Positions 25,491 through 37,906 of a DNA stretch of 64,000 bases are shown piece by piece. The translations under genes were made by a program, and so were the position numbers. How positions within the stretch are numbered: the stretch's first letter is position 1; every line of letters starts with the position of its first letter. The notes beneath the pieces are model-generated. The model searched no databases and had not been told where the DNA came from. It saw only the letters and a list, made by a program, of their open reading frames with translations. Source of the stretch: Massilia mucilaginosa (GTDB lineage: Bacteria; Pseudomonadota; Gammaproteobacteria; Burkholderiales; Burkholderiaceae_D); contig NZ_WHJH01000003.1 in the NCBI RefSeq assembly GCF_011682145.1, positions 124,001 to 188,000 of the forward strand, written 5' to 3'.

Positions 25491-26252
25491 TTATTGCGCA
25501 ATTACAACATTAACCTTGGCCTCGCGCAGTACACGGGCCAGCGCCTCGGGCGGTTTGGCGTCGGTGAACAGCACGTCGATCTGCGAGGCATGGGCCATGC
25601 GCATCAGGGCCTGGCGGCCGAACTTGTCGTGGTCGGCCACCAGCCACACGGCGCGCGACTGTTCGATGATGGCCTGCGCCACCTTGACTTCGCGCGGGTC
25701 GAAGTCGCGCAGGGTGCCATCGGGCTCGATGCTCGAAATGCCGATGATGCCGATATCGACCTTGAACTGGCGGATGAAATCGATGGTGGTCTCGCCGACG
25801 ATGCCGCGGTCGCGCCCGCGCACCACGCCGCCGGCCAGAATGACTTCGCAGCCCGGGCTGTCGCACAGGATGGACGCCACATTGAGGTTGTTGGTGACCA
25901 CGTGCAGTCCCTGGTGATGCACCAGGGCGCGCGCCACTTCTTCGGTGGTGGTGCCTATATTGATCAACAGCGAACAGTGCGACGGCACTTGCGCCGCCAC
26001 CGCGCTGGCGATGCGGCGCTTGGCGTCCACGTTGAGCACCTGGCGGTCGCTGTAGTCGATGTTCTGGACCGACGAGGGCAGGCCCACGCCGCCGTGGTAG
26101 CGTGCCAGCAGGCCCGCTTCTTCCATCAGCTTGACATCGCGCCGCACGGTTTGCGGCGTGACTTCCAGCTGCTGCGCGAGCGCTTCGAGCGATACCGTCA
26201 CCTGCTGGCGCACGGCGTCGAGGATACGGCGCTGGCGTGGATTGAGCGTCAT
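25491..26252 (-). CDS. glpR: DeoR-family glycerol-3-phosphate regulon repressor
   Basis: A 253-residue protein with an N-terminal DeoR helix-turn-helix ('VSLEALAQQLEVTPQTVRRDVKLME') that is split by the turn, and a DeoR effector domain with 'INIGTTTEEVARAL', 'NNLNVASIL' and 'ADHDKFGRQA'. GlpR represses glycerol genes and is released by glycerol-3-phosphate. It is divergent from glpD across a 144-bp A+T-rich region containing CGAA/TTCG repeats. Position next to glpD, an ABC importer and glpK supports the glpR assignment over other DeoR members. Confidence 0.9.
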   Translation of the reverse strand: MTLNPRQRRILDAVRQQVTVSLEALAQQLEVTPQTVRRDVKLMEEAGLLARYHGGVGLPSSVQNIDYSDRQVLNVDAKRRIASAVAAQVPSHCSLLINIGTTTEEVARALVHHQGLHVVTNNLNVASILCDSPGCEVILAGGVVRGRDRGIVGETTIDFIRQFKVDIGIIGISSIEPDGTLRDFDPREVKVAQAIIEQSRAVWLVADHDKFGRQALMRMAHASQIDVLFTDAKPPEALARVLREAKVNVVIAQ

Positions 26253-26280
26253 GTGGGCTCCTGTAAAAGCGCCAAATTTA

Positions 26281-26345
26281 TCACAAACGAACTAAAACGA
26301 AAACAAACACATAAATTGTTGTTTCATTTTTTTCGTTCTTGTCGT
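26281..26345. promoter_or_regulatory. candidate GlpR operator region between glpR and glpD
   Basis: An A+T-rich stretch holds ACGAAC (26287-26292), AACGAAAAC (26296-26304) and, inverted, TTTCGTTCTTG (26331-26341) and GTCGT. GlpR half-sites in other proteobacteria centre on TTCG/CGAA, so these are plausible operators serving both divergent promoters. No crisp -35/-10 pair was identified. Confidence 0.45.
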
Positions 26346-26396
26346 ATTGTTTATCTTTGCAGTGAATTCAACATCCCCAATTGAAGCGAGAGCGGC

Positions 26397-27923
26397 ATGG
26401 ACAAGGCGGGCAATATCGCGTGTGATGTACTGGTGGTCGGCGGCGGCGTCAATGGCGCCGGCATCGCCCGTGACGCAGCGGGGCGCGGCCTGTCCGTGGT
26501 CCTGTGCGAGAAGGACGACCTGGCCTCGCACACCTCGTCGGCGGCCACCAAGCTGATTCACGGCGGCCTGCGTTATCTGGAGCAGTACGAATTCGGCCTG
26601 GTGCGCAAGGCGCTGATCGAACGCGAAGTGCTGCTGCGCGCCGCCCCGCACATCATGTGGCCGATGCGCTTCGTCACCCCGGTCGACAAGGGCCAGCGCC
26701 CGGCCTGGATGATCCGCGCAGGCCTGTTCCTGTACGATCACCTGGCGCGGCGCGAGCTGCTGCCCGGTTCCGAGGGCATCGACCTGCGCCGCCATGCGGC
26801 CGGCGCGCCGCTCAAGCCGGACTTTACGCGCGGCTTCGTGTATTCCGACGGCTGGGTCGACGATGCGCGCCTGGTGGTGCTCAACGCGATCGACGCCGCC
26901 AGCAAAGGCGCGCACGTGTTTACCCGCACCGCCTGCGAGTCGGCGCGGCGCCAGGGCGAGCGCTGGGAAGCGCGTCTGCGGCGCGCCGACGGTTCGGCCA
27001 TGGATGTCAGCGCGCGCTGCATCGTCAACGCCGCCGGACCATGGGCCTCGCGCTTTCTGCAGGGGACCAACCCGGGGCCGGCCGACAAATCGGTGCGCCT
27101 CATCAAAGGCAGCCATATCGTCGTGCGGAGCCTGTACGAGCATCCGTATGCCTACATCTTCCAGCACCCGGACGGGCGCGTGGTGTTCGCCATTCCGTAC
27201 GAGCAGGACTTCACCCTGATCGGCACCACCGACCTCGAATACCATGGCGACGCCGGCAAGGTCGAAATCGACCAGGCCGAAATCGACTACCTGTGCGCGC
27301 TGTCGAGCCGTTACTTCAGTAAATCCATCACGCCGGCCGACGTGGTGTGGAGCTACTCCGGCGTGCGCCCGCTGCTCGACGACGAGTCGAGCGACGCCTC
27401 CGACGTCACGCGCGACTACACCTTCGAGCTCGATGACAAGGGCGCGCCGATGCTCTCCATCTTCGGCGGCAAGATCACCACCTTCCGCAAGCTGGCCGAG
27501 CAAGCCGTCGACCTGATCGCACCAAGGCTGGGCAACAGCCACGGGCCATGGACCGTCGACGCCTGCCTGCCCGGCGGCGACGTGCACGGTCCGCTGCCGG
27601 ACAACCGCAGCGTGCTCGAATTCGACCGTTTCGTGGCCGGCCTGCAGGAGCAGTACGCGTGGCTGCCGGCGCCGCTGGTGGCACGCTACGCGCGCGCCTA
27701 CGGCACCCGCATCCACCTGGTGATCGACCAGCGCAGCAGCATCGCCGCCATGGGCGCGCAGATCGTGCCCGGCCTGTACGAAGCCGAAGCGGTGTACTGG
27801 ATCGATCATGAATGGGCCACCACGGCAACCGACATGCTGTGGCGCCGTTCCAAACTGGGCTTGCATCTGCCCGCCGATGCGGCCATCGCAGTCGATGCCT
27901 GGATCACCGAATTCCGCAAGTAG
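26397..27923 (+). CDS. glpD: aerobic glycerol-3-phosphate dehydrogenase
   Basis: A 508-residue FAD enzyme with the N-terminal dinucleotide fold 'DVLVVGGGVNGAGIARDAAG', 'HTSSAATKLIHGGLRYLEQ' and 'VNAAGPWASRF'. 'YSGVRPLLDDE' and 'FGGKITTFRKLAEQ' lie in the C-terminal half. It oxidises glycerol-3-phosphate to dihydroxyacetone phosphate at the inner membrane and feeds electrons to quinone. It is divergent from glpR and lies upstream of the importer genes; a large hairpin (27978-28096) separates it from them. Length and motifs are standard. Confidence 0.95.
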   Translation: MDKAGNIACDVLVVGGGVNGAGIARDAAGRGLSVVLCEKDDLASHTSSAATKLIHGGLRYLEQYEFGLVRKALIEREVLLRAAPHIMWPMRFVTPVDKGQRPAWMIRAGLFLYDHLARRELLPGSEGIDLRRHAAGAPLKPDFTRGFVYSDGWVDDARLVVLNAIDAASKGAHVFTRTACESARRQGERWEARLRRADGSAMDVSARCIVNAAGPWASRFLQGTNPGPADKSVRLIKGSHIVVRSLYEHPYAYIFQHPDGRVVFAIPYEQDFTLIGTTDLEYHGDAGKVEIDQAEIDYLCALSSRYFSKSITPADVVWSYSGVRPLLDDESSDASDVTRDYTFELDDKGAPMLSIFGGKITTFRKLAEQAVDLIAPRLGNSHGPWTVDACLPGGDVHGPLPDNRSVLEFDRFVAGLQEQYAWLPAPLVARYARAYGTRIHLVIDQRSSIAAMGAQIVPGLYEAEAVYWIDHEWATTATDMLWRRSKLGLHLPADAAIAVDAWITEFRK

Positions 27924-27977
27924 AACAAGCAAATACAAGCAAATCCCGCGACAGGGATGCAGTAAAAGACGAGAAAA

Positions 27978-28096
27978 GGGGCCTCGAAAAACCGTAGCGA
28001 GCGGTGCCAGTTTTGTCCGAGAAGCGCAGCCGTACGAAAGTACGGTGAGCATCGCAGGGCGAAAATGGCGCCGCGCAGCAGGTTAGTCGAGGCCCC
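27978..28096 (+). other. 119-nt symmetrical hairpin element (candidate structured RNA or repeat)
   Basis: The whole 119-nt segment folds on itself with little offset. The outer stem is GGGGCCTCGA (27978-27987) with TCGAGGCCCC (28087-28096). The middle stem is GGTGCCAGTTTTGTCC (28003-28018) with GGGCGAAAATGGCGCC (28057-28072), using G-U pairs. The apical stem is CCGTAC (28030-28035) with GTACGG (28040-28045), closed by a GAAA tetraloop. It sits between glpD and the importer, ending 16 nt before the next start codon. It could be a processing/attenuation element of the glycerol operon or a dispersed repeat. Confidence 0.6.
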
Positions 28097-28112
28097 GACA
28101 ATAGGAGACGAA

Positions 28113-29213
28113 ATGCAGCTGTCATTGGAAAACGTGAGCACGAAGTACGGGGCGCAGGATCACCTGTACCCGATGTCGCTCGAACTGGTACCCGGTACCA
28201 TCAACGTCCTGCTGGGCACCACGCAGGCCGGCAAGACCTCGCTGATGCGGGTCATGGCGGGCCTGGACCGGCCCACGCACGGCAAGGTGATCGCCGGCGG
28301 CAAGGACGTGACCGGCCTGCCGGTGCGCCAGCGCGACCTGGCGATGGTGTACCAGCAGTTCATCAACTATCCGTCGTTTACGATATTTGACAACATCGCG
28401 TCGCCGCTGCGCATCAAGCGCGTGCCCGAGGCCGAGATCCGCACCCGTGTGACGAGCATGGCCGAGCGCCTGCACATCTCGGCGCACCTCGACAAGCTGC
28501 CGGCGCAGCTGTCCGGCGGCCAGCAGCAGCGCACCGCGCTGGCGCGCGCGCTGATCAAGGAATCGGCCCTGCTGCTGCTCGACGAGCCGCTGGTCAACCT
28601 CGATTACAAGCTGCGCGAAGAATTGCGCAAGGAGCTCGGCGCCCTGTTCGCGGAAGGCAAAACCACCGTCGTCTACGCCACCACCGAGCCGCTCGAAGCC
28701 TTGCAGCTGGGCGGCCACACGGTGCTGCTGCACGAAGGACGCCTGCTGCAGCATGGCGCCACGCTCGATGTGTTCAACGCACCCAATTCGGTCCAGAGCG
28801 CGCGCACCTTCAGCGACCCGCCGATCAACCTGGTGACGGCCAGCGTCGGCCCTGACGGCATGGCACTGGTGGCGGGCGACCTGGCGATTCCCCTGAACGA
28901 GGCCCAGCGCCGCCAGGCCGCGCAGCATGGCGAGGTGGTGCTCGGCCTGCGCGCCCACAGCCTGCGCCTGGCGCCTCTGCACGCCGACGATTTTCCGATC
29001 CAGTGCCAGGTCGAACTGGCCGAAATCAGCGGCTCGGAAACCTATGTCCACTTGCAGCGCGGCCCGATCGGGCTGGTGGCGCAACTGACCGGCGTGCATA
29101 ACCTCGACCTCGGCGTGCCGTGCACCGTGTACCTGCGTCCGGATGACTTGTTCGTGTTCGCACCCGGCGGCGCCTTGCTGTTCGCGCCCCCGCAGATCCA
29201 GGAGGCAGTGTAA
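28113..29213 (+). CDS. glpS: glycerol ABC importer, ATPase subunit 1 (GlpS-like)
   Basis: A 366-residue ABC ATPase with Walker A GTTQAGKT (35-42), signature LSGGQQQR (133-140) and Walker B LLLLDEP (153-159). A C-terminal regulatory (TOBE-like) domain follows. The set of two ATPases, two permeases, a small membrane protein and a binding protein beside glpD and glpK matches the rhizobial GlpSTPQUV glycerol importer. ATG 28113 has AGGAGA 7 nt upstream; the in-frame ATG at 28065 lies inside the hairpin element and is rejected. It overlaps the next gene by 1 nt. Energises uptake across the inner membrane. Confidence 0.85.
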   Translation: MQLSLENVSTKYGAQDHLYPMSLELVPGTINVLLGTTQAGKTSLMRVMAGLDRPTHGKVIAGGKDVTGLPVRQRDLAMVYQQFINYPSFTIFDNIASPLRIKRVPEAEIRTRVTSMAERLHISAHLDKLPAQLSGGQQQRTALARALIKESALLLLDEPLVNLDYKLREELRKELGALFAEGKTTVVYATTEPLEALQLGGHTVLLHEGRLLQHGATLDVFNAPNSVQSARTFSDPPINLVTASVGPDGMALVAGDLAIPLNEAQRRQAAQHGEVVLGLRAHSLRLAPLHADDFPIQCQVELAEISGSETYVHLQRGPIGLVAQLTGVHNLDLGVPCTVYLRPDDLFVFAPGGALLFAPPQIQEAV

Positions 29214-30295
29214 TGGCCCGCATCGAACTGCCCGACCTGGCGCATGCCTACAAACCGAACCCGCAGAAGCCTGAAGACTACGCCCTGCGCCCCATGAACC
29301 TGACCTGGGACGACGGCGGCGCCTATGCGCTGCTTGGTCCATCCGGCTGCGGCAAGACAACGCTGCTCAACATCATCTCGGGCCTGGTGCGCCCGTCGCA
29401 CGGACGCGTGATTTTCGACGGCAAGGATGTCACCGACCTGCCGCCCGAAGCGCGCAACATCGCGCAGGTGTTCCAGTTCCCCGTCATCTACGACACCATG
29501 ACGGTGTTCGACAACCTGGCTTTCCCGCTGCGTAACCGCGGCTGGAAAGAAGCCGAGGTACGCAAACGCGTCGAACACATCGCGGGCATGCTGGAACTGT
29601 CCAGCGAGCTGAAACAGCGCGCCAGCGGCCTGGCGGTCGACGCCAAGCAAAAGATTTCGCTCGGCCGCGGCCTGGTGCGACCCGATGTGGCGGCGGTGCT
29701 GTTCGACGAGCCGCTCACGGTGATCGACCCGCACCTCAAGTGGCTGCTGCGCCGCAAGCTCAAGGAAATCCATCACGAACTCAAACTCTCGCTGATCTAC
29801 GTCACGCACGACCAGGTCGAAGCGCTGACCTTCGCCGACAAGGTGGTCGTGATGACCCAGGGCGAAGTGGTGCAGACCGGCAGTGCGCAGGAACTGTTCG
29901 AGGAACCGGCGCACACCTTCGTGGGCTACTTCATCGGCAACCCCGGCATGAACCTGCTGGCCTGCCCGGTGCGCGACGGCCGCGCCTACCCCGGCGCCGA
30001 CGGCGTCAACCTGCCCGCAAGCGCTCAAACCGCACTGGCCGGGGGCGCGGCCATCACCATCGGCATCCGTCCCGAATTCGTCGAATGCGCAGCCGTGCAG
30101 GGAGCCGACACCGTGGCCGCCACGGTGGCCAGCGTGCGCAACATGGGCACGCACTTCATGGCCGATTTTGCCGTGGGCAGCCATACCGTGACGGCCAAGC
30201 TGCGCAGCGCGCCGGCGCGTGCCGGCGAAGCGGTGTGGCTGCGCTTTCCGCCCGAGCGCACTCTTTACTACGTCAACGACAAGCGGGTGGCCTGA
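29213..30295 (+). CDS. glpT: glycerol ABC importer, ATPase subunit 2 (GlpT-like), atypical signature motif
   Basis: A 360-residue ABC ATPase with Walker A GPSGCGKTT (42-50), Walker B 'AVLFDEP' (161-167) and a normal H-loop in 'YVTHDQVEAL'. The LSGGQ signature is replaced: the region at 137-154 reads 'ASGLAVDAKQKISLGRGL'. Pairing with GlpS, which has a normal signature, would give one standard and one degenerate ATP site, as seen in several heterodimeric transporters. Here 'T' means the ABC ATPase of the GlpSTPQUV system, not the unrelated E. coli GlpT antiporter. Translation is coupled to glpS (TAATG). Confidence 0.85.
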   Translation: MARIELPDLAHAYKPNPQKPEDYALRPMNLTWDDGGAYALLGPSGCGKTTLLNIISGLVRPSHGRVIFDGKDVTDLPPEARNIAQVFQFPVIYDTMTVFDNLAFPLRNRGWKEAEVRKRVEHIAGMLELSSELKQRASGLAVDAKQKISLGRGLVRPDVAAVLFDEPLTVIDPHLKWLLRRKLKEIHHELKLSLIYVTHDQVEALTFADKVVVMTQGEVVQTGSAQELFEEPAHTFVGYFIGNPGMNLLACPVRDGRAYPGADGVNLPASAQTALAGGAAITIGIRPEFVECAAVQGADTVAATVASVRNMGTHFMADFAVGSHTVTAKLRSAPARAGEAVWLRFPPERTLYYVNDKRVA

Positions 30296-30296
30296 C

Positions 30297-31162
<866 letters not shown>

Positions 31163-31166
<4 letters not shown>

Positions 31167-31963
31167 AGCGCATGTCCACACCGCTGCTGGTGTTCTACCT
31201 GGTGCTGGCGATGCTGCCCATCTACTGGATGCTGAACATGTCGTTCAAGACCAACGAAGAAATCACCGGGGCGCTCACCTTGTTCCCGCGCGAGTTCACC
31301 TTGGCGAACTACCGCACCATCTTCACCGATCCGTCGTGGTACAGCGGCTACATCAACTCCATGATCTACGTGATGATGAACATGGTGATGTCGGTGGCGG
31401 TGGCGTTGCCGGCCGCGTATGCGTTCTCGCGCTATTCCTTCATCGGCGACAAGCATCTGTTTTTCTGGCTGCTGACCAACCGCATGACGCCGCCGGCGGT
31501 GTTCCTCCTGCCGTTCTTCCAGCTCTATTCCACGGTCGGCCTGATGGATACCCACCTGGCCGTGGCGCTGGTTCACATGCTGTTCAACGTGCCGCTGGCG
31601 GTGTGGATCCTGGAAGGCTTCATGTCCGGCATTCCGAAAGAGATCGACGAGACGGCCTACATCGACGGCTACAGCTTCCCGCGCTTCTTCTTCAAGATCT
31701 TCCTGCCGCTGATCAAATCGGGCGTGGGCGTGACCGCCTTCTTCTGCTTCATGTTCAGCTGGGTCGAACTGCTGCTGGCGCGTACCTTGACGTCGGTGGA
31801 CGCCAAGCCGATCACCGCCATCATGACGCGCACCGTCTCGGCCGGCGGCATGGACTGGGGCGTGCTGGCCGCGGCCGGCGTGCTGACCATCGTGCCGGGC
31901 GCGCTGGTGATCTGGTTCGTCCGCAATCATATTGCCAAGGGCTTTGCCATGGGGAGGGTGTGA
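31163..31963 (+). CDS. glpQ: glycerol ABC importer, permease 2 (GlpQ-like)
   Basis: A 266-residue MalG-type permease with six predicted helices and the coupling loop 'IPKEIDETAYIDGYSFPRFF'. It begins with ATG 31163 overlapping the stop of the first permease. It is the second half of the channel for the GlpV-delivered substrate. The name follows the rhizobial GlpSTPQUV nomenclature and not the E. coli phosphodiesterase GlpQ. Confidence 0.86.
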
Positions 31964-31964
31964 G

Positions 31965-32249
31965 ATGGAAAACCTGTTTTCATGGATGGCGTGGACCGCG
32001 CCGGTGGCGATTTTTTTCAGCTGCATCGGCCTGATGCTGGCCGGGATGACGATCTGGCAGGTACGTTCGCCGTCGATCGAGCGGCGCGGTTTTCTGCCGA
32101 TGGCGACCACGCGCGGCGACCGTTTGTTTATTGGCCTCTTGACGGCCGCCTATGTTAACCTCGCATGGGCGGGCCTCTCCGATCTGCATCAGGGCTTCGG
32201 CGCGGCGATCGGTTTTGTGGTGTTGTTGATTGTGATGCGCTGGGGCTGA
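31965..32249 (+). CDS. glpU: small DUF2160 membrane protein of the importer operon (GlpU-like)
   Basis: A 94-residue protein with two or three hydrophobic segments ('APVAIFFSCIGLMLAGMTIW', then 'FIGLLTAAYVNLAWAGL' and 'AIGFVVLLIVMRW'). It matches the small membrane protein placed between the second permease and the binding protein in GlpSTPQUV loci (DUF2160). Its role is unknown; perhaps transporter assembly. ATG 31965 lies 1 nt after the permease stop, and the preceding GGGGAGGG is a good ribosome site. Confidence 0.8.
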   Translation: MENLFSWMAWTAPVAIFFSCIGLMLAGMTIWQVRSPSIERRGFLPMATTRGDRLFIGLLTAAYVNLAWAGLSDLHQGFGAAIGFVVLLIVMRWG

Positions 32250-32312
32250 CCTGCTAGCTGCGCACAGGTGGGGTACTTTCTTAACGATGTACATATAAAA
32301 AAAGGCGGAGAC

Positions 32313-34037
<1,725 letters not shown>

Positions 34038-34075
34038 GAGGTAAGCTACGTCCGTTTTTCCTCGAACCTCAAAAC

Positions 34076-34163
34076 CGTCATCCCCGCGCAGGCGGGGATC
34101 CAAGTTCGTGCCGTAGCGTCTGAGCTAACAACTTGGGTTCCCGCCTTCGCGGGAACGACGGAT
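34076..34163. repeat. REP pair (two hairpins) between the binding-protein gene and glpK
   Basis: Hairpin one is ATCCCCGC / GCGGGGAT (34080-34099) and hairpin two is TTCCCGC / GCGGGAA (34138-34155), followed by CGACGG. The second shares the GCGGG-R-R-CGACGG core with the hairpins at 9709-9738 and 63463-63502. This looks like a BIME-type unit of a dispersed REP family. It lies in the glp operon and could dampen or process the transcript between glpV and glpK. Confidence 0.75.
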
Positions 34164-34179
34164 CTACTAGCGACCCAGC

Positions 34180-35676
<1,497 letters not shown>

Positions 35677-35723
35677 GAAACGCATCGCTTGCCGCATAGC
35701 GTGCCGCTGCCGTTCGTCGCTTG

Positions 35724-35729
35724 TATAAT
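35724..35729 (+). promoter_or_regulatory. -10 box upstream of ubiE
   Basis: TATAAT in the sequence CTTGTATAATGC, 26 bp before the ubiE start. The matching -35 region is weak. This suggests that ubiE and the following genes are transcribed independently of glpK. Confidence 0.5.
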
Positions 35730-35755
35730 GCACGCAGACAAACGGCAGCCCTACT

Positions 35756-36490
35756 ATGACAAACAGCACACATTTCGGTTACAAAACGGTCTCCGAGGAC
35801 GACAAGGTCCACGAAGTGGCCAAGGTGTTCCATTCGGTCGCATCCAAGTACGATGTGATGAACGACCTGATGTCGGGCGGCCTGCACCGGCTGTGGAAGA
35901 CCTTCACCATCGCCAACGCGGGCGTGCGCCCCGGCTTCAAGGTGCTCGATATCGCCGGCGGCACGGGCGACCTGGCCAAGGCCTTCGCCAAACAGGCCGG
36001 CAAGACCGGCGAAGTCTGGCTCACCGACATCAACGAATCGATGCTGCGCGTCGGCCGCGACCGCCTGCTCGACAAGGGCCTGATCACGCCGACCCTGCTG
36101 TGCGACGCCGAAAAGCTGCCGTTCCCCGACAATTACTTCGACCGTGTCAGCGTGGCTTTTGGTTTGCGCAACATGACCCACAAGGACCAGGCGCTGGCCG
36201 AAATGCGGCGCGTGCTGAAACCGGGCGGCAAGCTGCTGGTGCTGGAATTTTCCAAGGTCGCCGCGCCCCTGCAAAAGCCCTACGACGTGTATTCGTTCTC
36301 GGTGCTGCCGTGGCTGGGCCAGAAAATCGCCGGCGACGCCGAGAGCTACCGCTACCTGGCCGAATCGATCCGCATGCATCCGGACCAGGAAACCCTCAAG
36401 ACCATGATGGAAACGGCCGGCCTGGAGCGGGTCCAGTATTTCAATTTGACGGCCGGGGTGGCGGCGTTGCACACCGGTATCAAGTTTTAG
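35756..36490 (+). CDS. ubiE: ubiquinone/menaquinone biosynthesis C-methyltransferase
   Basis: A 244-residue SAM-dependent methyltransferase with motif I '[15 protein letters not shown]', the family signature '[17 protein letters not shown]', and '[18 protein letters not shown]'. It methylates the benzoquinol ring in ubiquinone synthesis. It resumes the housekeeping string interrupted after the DUF971 gene. The next gene starts 10 nt after the stop. Confidence 0.96.
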   Translation: MTNSTHFGYKTVSEDDKVHEVAKVFHSVASKYDVMNDLMSGGLHRLWKTFTIANAGVRPGFKVLDIAGGTGDLAKAFAKQAGKTGEVWLTDINESMLRVGRDRLLDKGLITPTLLCDAEKLPFPDNYFDRVSVAFGLRNMTHKDQALAEMRRVLKPGGKLLVLEFSKVAAPLQKPYDVYSFSVLPWLGQKIAGDAESYRYLAESIRMHPDQETLKTMMETAGLERVQYFNLTAGVAALHTGIKF

Positions 36491-36500
36491 GAATAGTTCG

Positions 36501-37127
36501 ATGAAAAAATTTGTTGCAAGCATGCTTTTCGCCGCGTCGGCGCTGTCCGCGTCGGCGCTGCCCGGCATGGCCAGCGCCCAGCAGGCTCCGGCCGCTGCCG
36601 CGCCTGCCACCGCCCCGGCGTCGGAATTGCCGCCCACGGTCTACATCGGCGGTGCGGTCATGCTGTTCGGCCTGGCCGGTTTCTTTGGTTTCCGCATCAT
36701 CCGGCGCCGCGACGCGGCGGCCAAGCCGGCGCCGGCCCCGGTCAGCGCCAAGCCGGCCATGCCGCCCGGCGTCGACACCGGCGCCTTGCTGCGCCAGGCC
36801 AAGGCGACTTTCATCCGCATGCAAAAGACCTGGGACAAGGCCGACGCCAACGACCTGCGCCAGTTCACCACGCCCCAGGTGTACGCCGAACTGCAGCCGC
36901 AAATGCAGGCGCCCGGCGCCAGCGTCACCGAAGTGGTGGCGATCGAGTCCGAATTGCTGGGCGTGGAAACGGTCGGCGACAGCTACCGCGCCACGGTCCG
37001 CTTCAGCGGCCAGATCCGCACGGCCCCCGGCGCCGCGCCCGAAGCGCTGGCCGAGGTGTGGAATATGTCCAAGCCGGTCAAGGGCGGCGGCGACTGGAAG
37101 CTGGCCGGCATCGGGCAGCTTTCCTGA
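36501..37127 (+). CDS. Tim44-like domain protein
   Basis: A 208-residue protein with a signal peptide (~1-26, ending ASAQ), a Pro/Ala-rich stretch, one transmembrane helix around 48-66 ('YIGGAVMLFGLAGFFGFRII') and a C-terminal Tim44-like domain. That domain includes 'LLRQAKATFIRMQKTWDKAD' and 'LRQFTTPQVYAEL'. Bacterial Tim44-like proteins are poorly understood; mitochondrial Tim44 aids import. It lies between ubiE and ubiJ, as in many betaproteobacteria. A terminator follows. Confidence 0.85.
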   Translation: MKKFVASMLFAASALSASALPGMASAQQAPAAAAPATAPASELPPTVYIGGAVMLFGLAGFFGFRIIRRRDAAAKPAPAPVSAKPAMPPGVDTGALLRQAKATFIRMQKTWDKADANDLRQFTTPQVYAELQPQMQAPGASVTEVVAIESELLGVETVGDSYRATVRFSGQIRTAPGAAPEALAEVWNMSKPVKGGGDWKLAGIGQLS

Positions 37128-37185
37128 TTATTCTTGCTCAAAGTAACAGTGCCGCCGGAAAAGTGCCCGCCGAACTGGTAAGATC

Positions 37186-37220
37186 AAAACCGCCTTGTTC
37201 CCCGGCGGTTTTGTTTTTTA
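37186..37220 (+). terminator. intrinsic terminator just upstream of ubiJ
   Basis: Stem AAAACCGCC (37186-37194) with GGCGGTTTT (37204-37212), 9-nt loop, then GTTTTTTAA. It ends only ~11 nt before the ubiJ start codon, so it may also attenuate readthrough into ubiJ-ubiB. Confidence 0.75.
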
Positions 37221-37231
37221 AGCGTGCCCAC

Positions 37232-37906
37232 ATGTCACAACCGAACTCCTTGTCTCCCCACTCCGCGCTGATGGCGCCCGCCATCGCCGCAATCAATCAC
37301 TTGCTGGCGCAGGAAGCGTGGGCCAGGGATGCGCTGGCGCCGCACAGCGGCAAGCTCGCCTGCATCGACGCCAGCGGCATTGCGCTGCGCCTGCTGGTCA
37401 CGCGCGACGGCATGGTCGAGGCCGCTCCAGCCGGGACGGAAGAGGGCGCCAACGTCACCATCCGCATCAAGCTGGCCGACCTGCCGCTGATCGCGCAGAA
37501 CCGCGAGCGTGCCTTTTCTTACGTCAAGATCGAGGGCGACGCCGAATTCGCCAACACGATTTCGCAGCTGAGCAAGGGCTTGCGCTGGGAAGCCGAGCAC
37601 GACCTCGAACGCCTGCTCGGCCCGATCGCCGCCAACCGCCTCGCCGGCGGCGCCCGCAGCGTGTTCGACGGCGCGCGCGCCTTGCACGGCAAGGTGACCG
37701 AGAACCTGGCCGAGTACTTTCTCGAAGAGCAGCCGCTGCTGGTGCGGCCGAGCGCCGTCGAGGCCTTCGGCGCAGAGGTGAACCGCCTGCGCGACGATGT
37801 CGAACGCACCGCCAAGCGCCTCGCGCGGCTCGAACAAAAGCTGGCGCCCGCTGGCGCCGCACCGGATGCCATCAATGCTTCCGGGCAACAGAAATTGGAT
37901 AGCTAA
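37232..37906 (+). CDS. ubiJ: UbiJ-type SCP2 lipid-binding ubiquinone accessory protein
   Basis: A 224-residue protein with an N-terminal SCP2 sterol-carrier-like domain ('[13 protein letters not shown]', '[20 protein letters not shown]') and a C-terminal coiled segment ('[20 protein letters not shown]'). UbiJ binds lipid quinone intermediates and supports the soluble ubiquinone-synthesis complex together with UbiB and UbiK. ATG 37232 is chosen since the upstream frame passes through the terminator. Its stop overlaps the ubiB start (TAATG). Confidence 0.88.
   Translation: MSQPNSLSPHSALMAPAIAAINHLLAQEAWARDALAPHSGKLACIDASGIALRLLVTRDGMVEAAPAGTEEGANVTIRIKLADLPLIAQNRERAFSYVKIEGDAEFANTISQLSKGLRWEAEHDLERLLGPIAANRLAGGARSVFDGARALHGKVTENLAEYFLEEQPLLVRPSAVEAFGAEVNRLRDDVERTAKRLARLEQKLAPAGAAPDAINASGQQKLDS

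Noticed and set aside
28065-28112. Upstream ATG for the first importer ATPase
   Set aside because: Lies inside the 119-nt hairpin and adds residues without family similarity; ATG 28113 has a good ribosome site.
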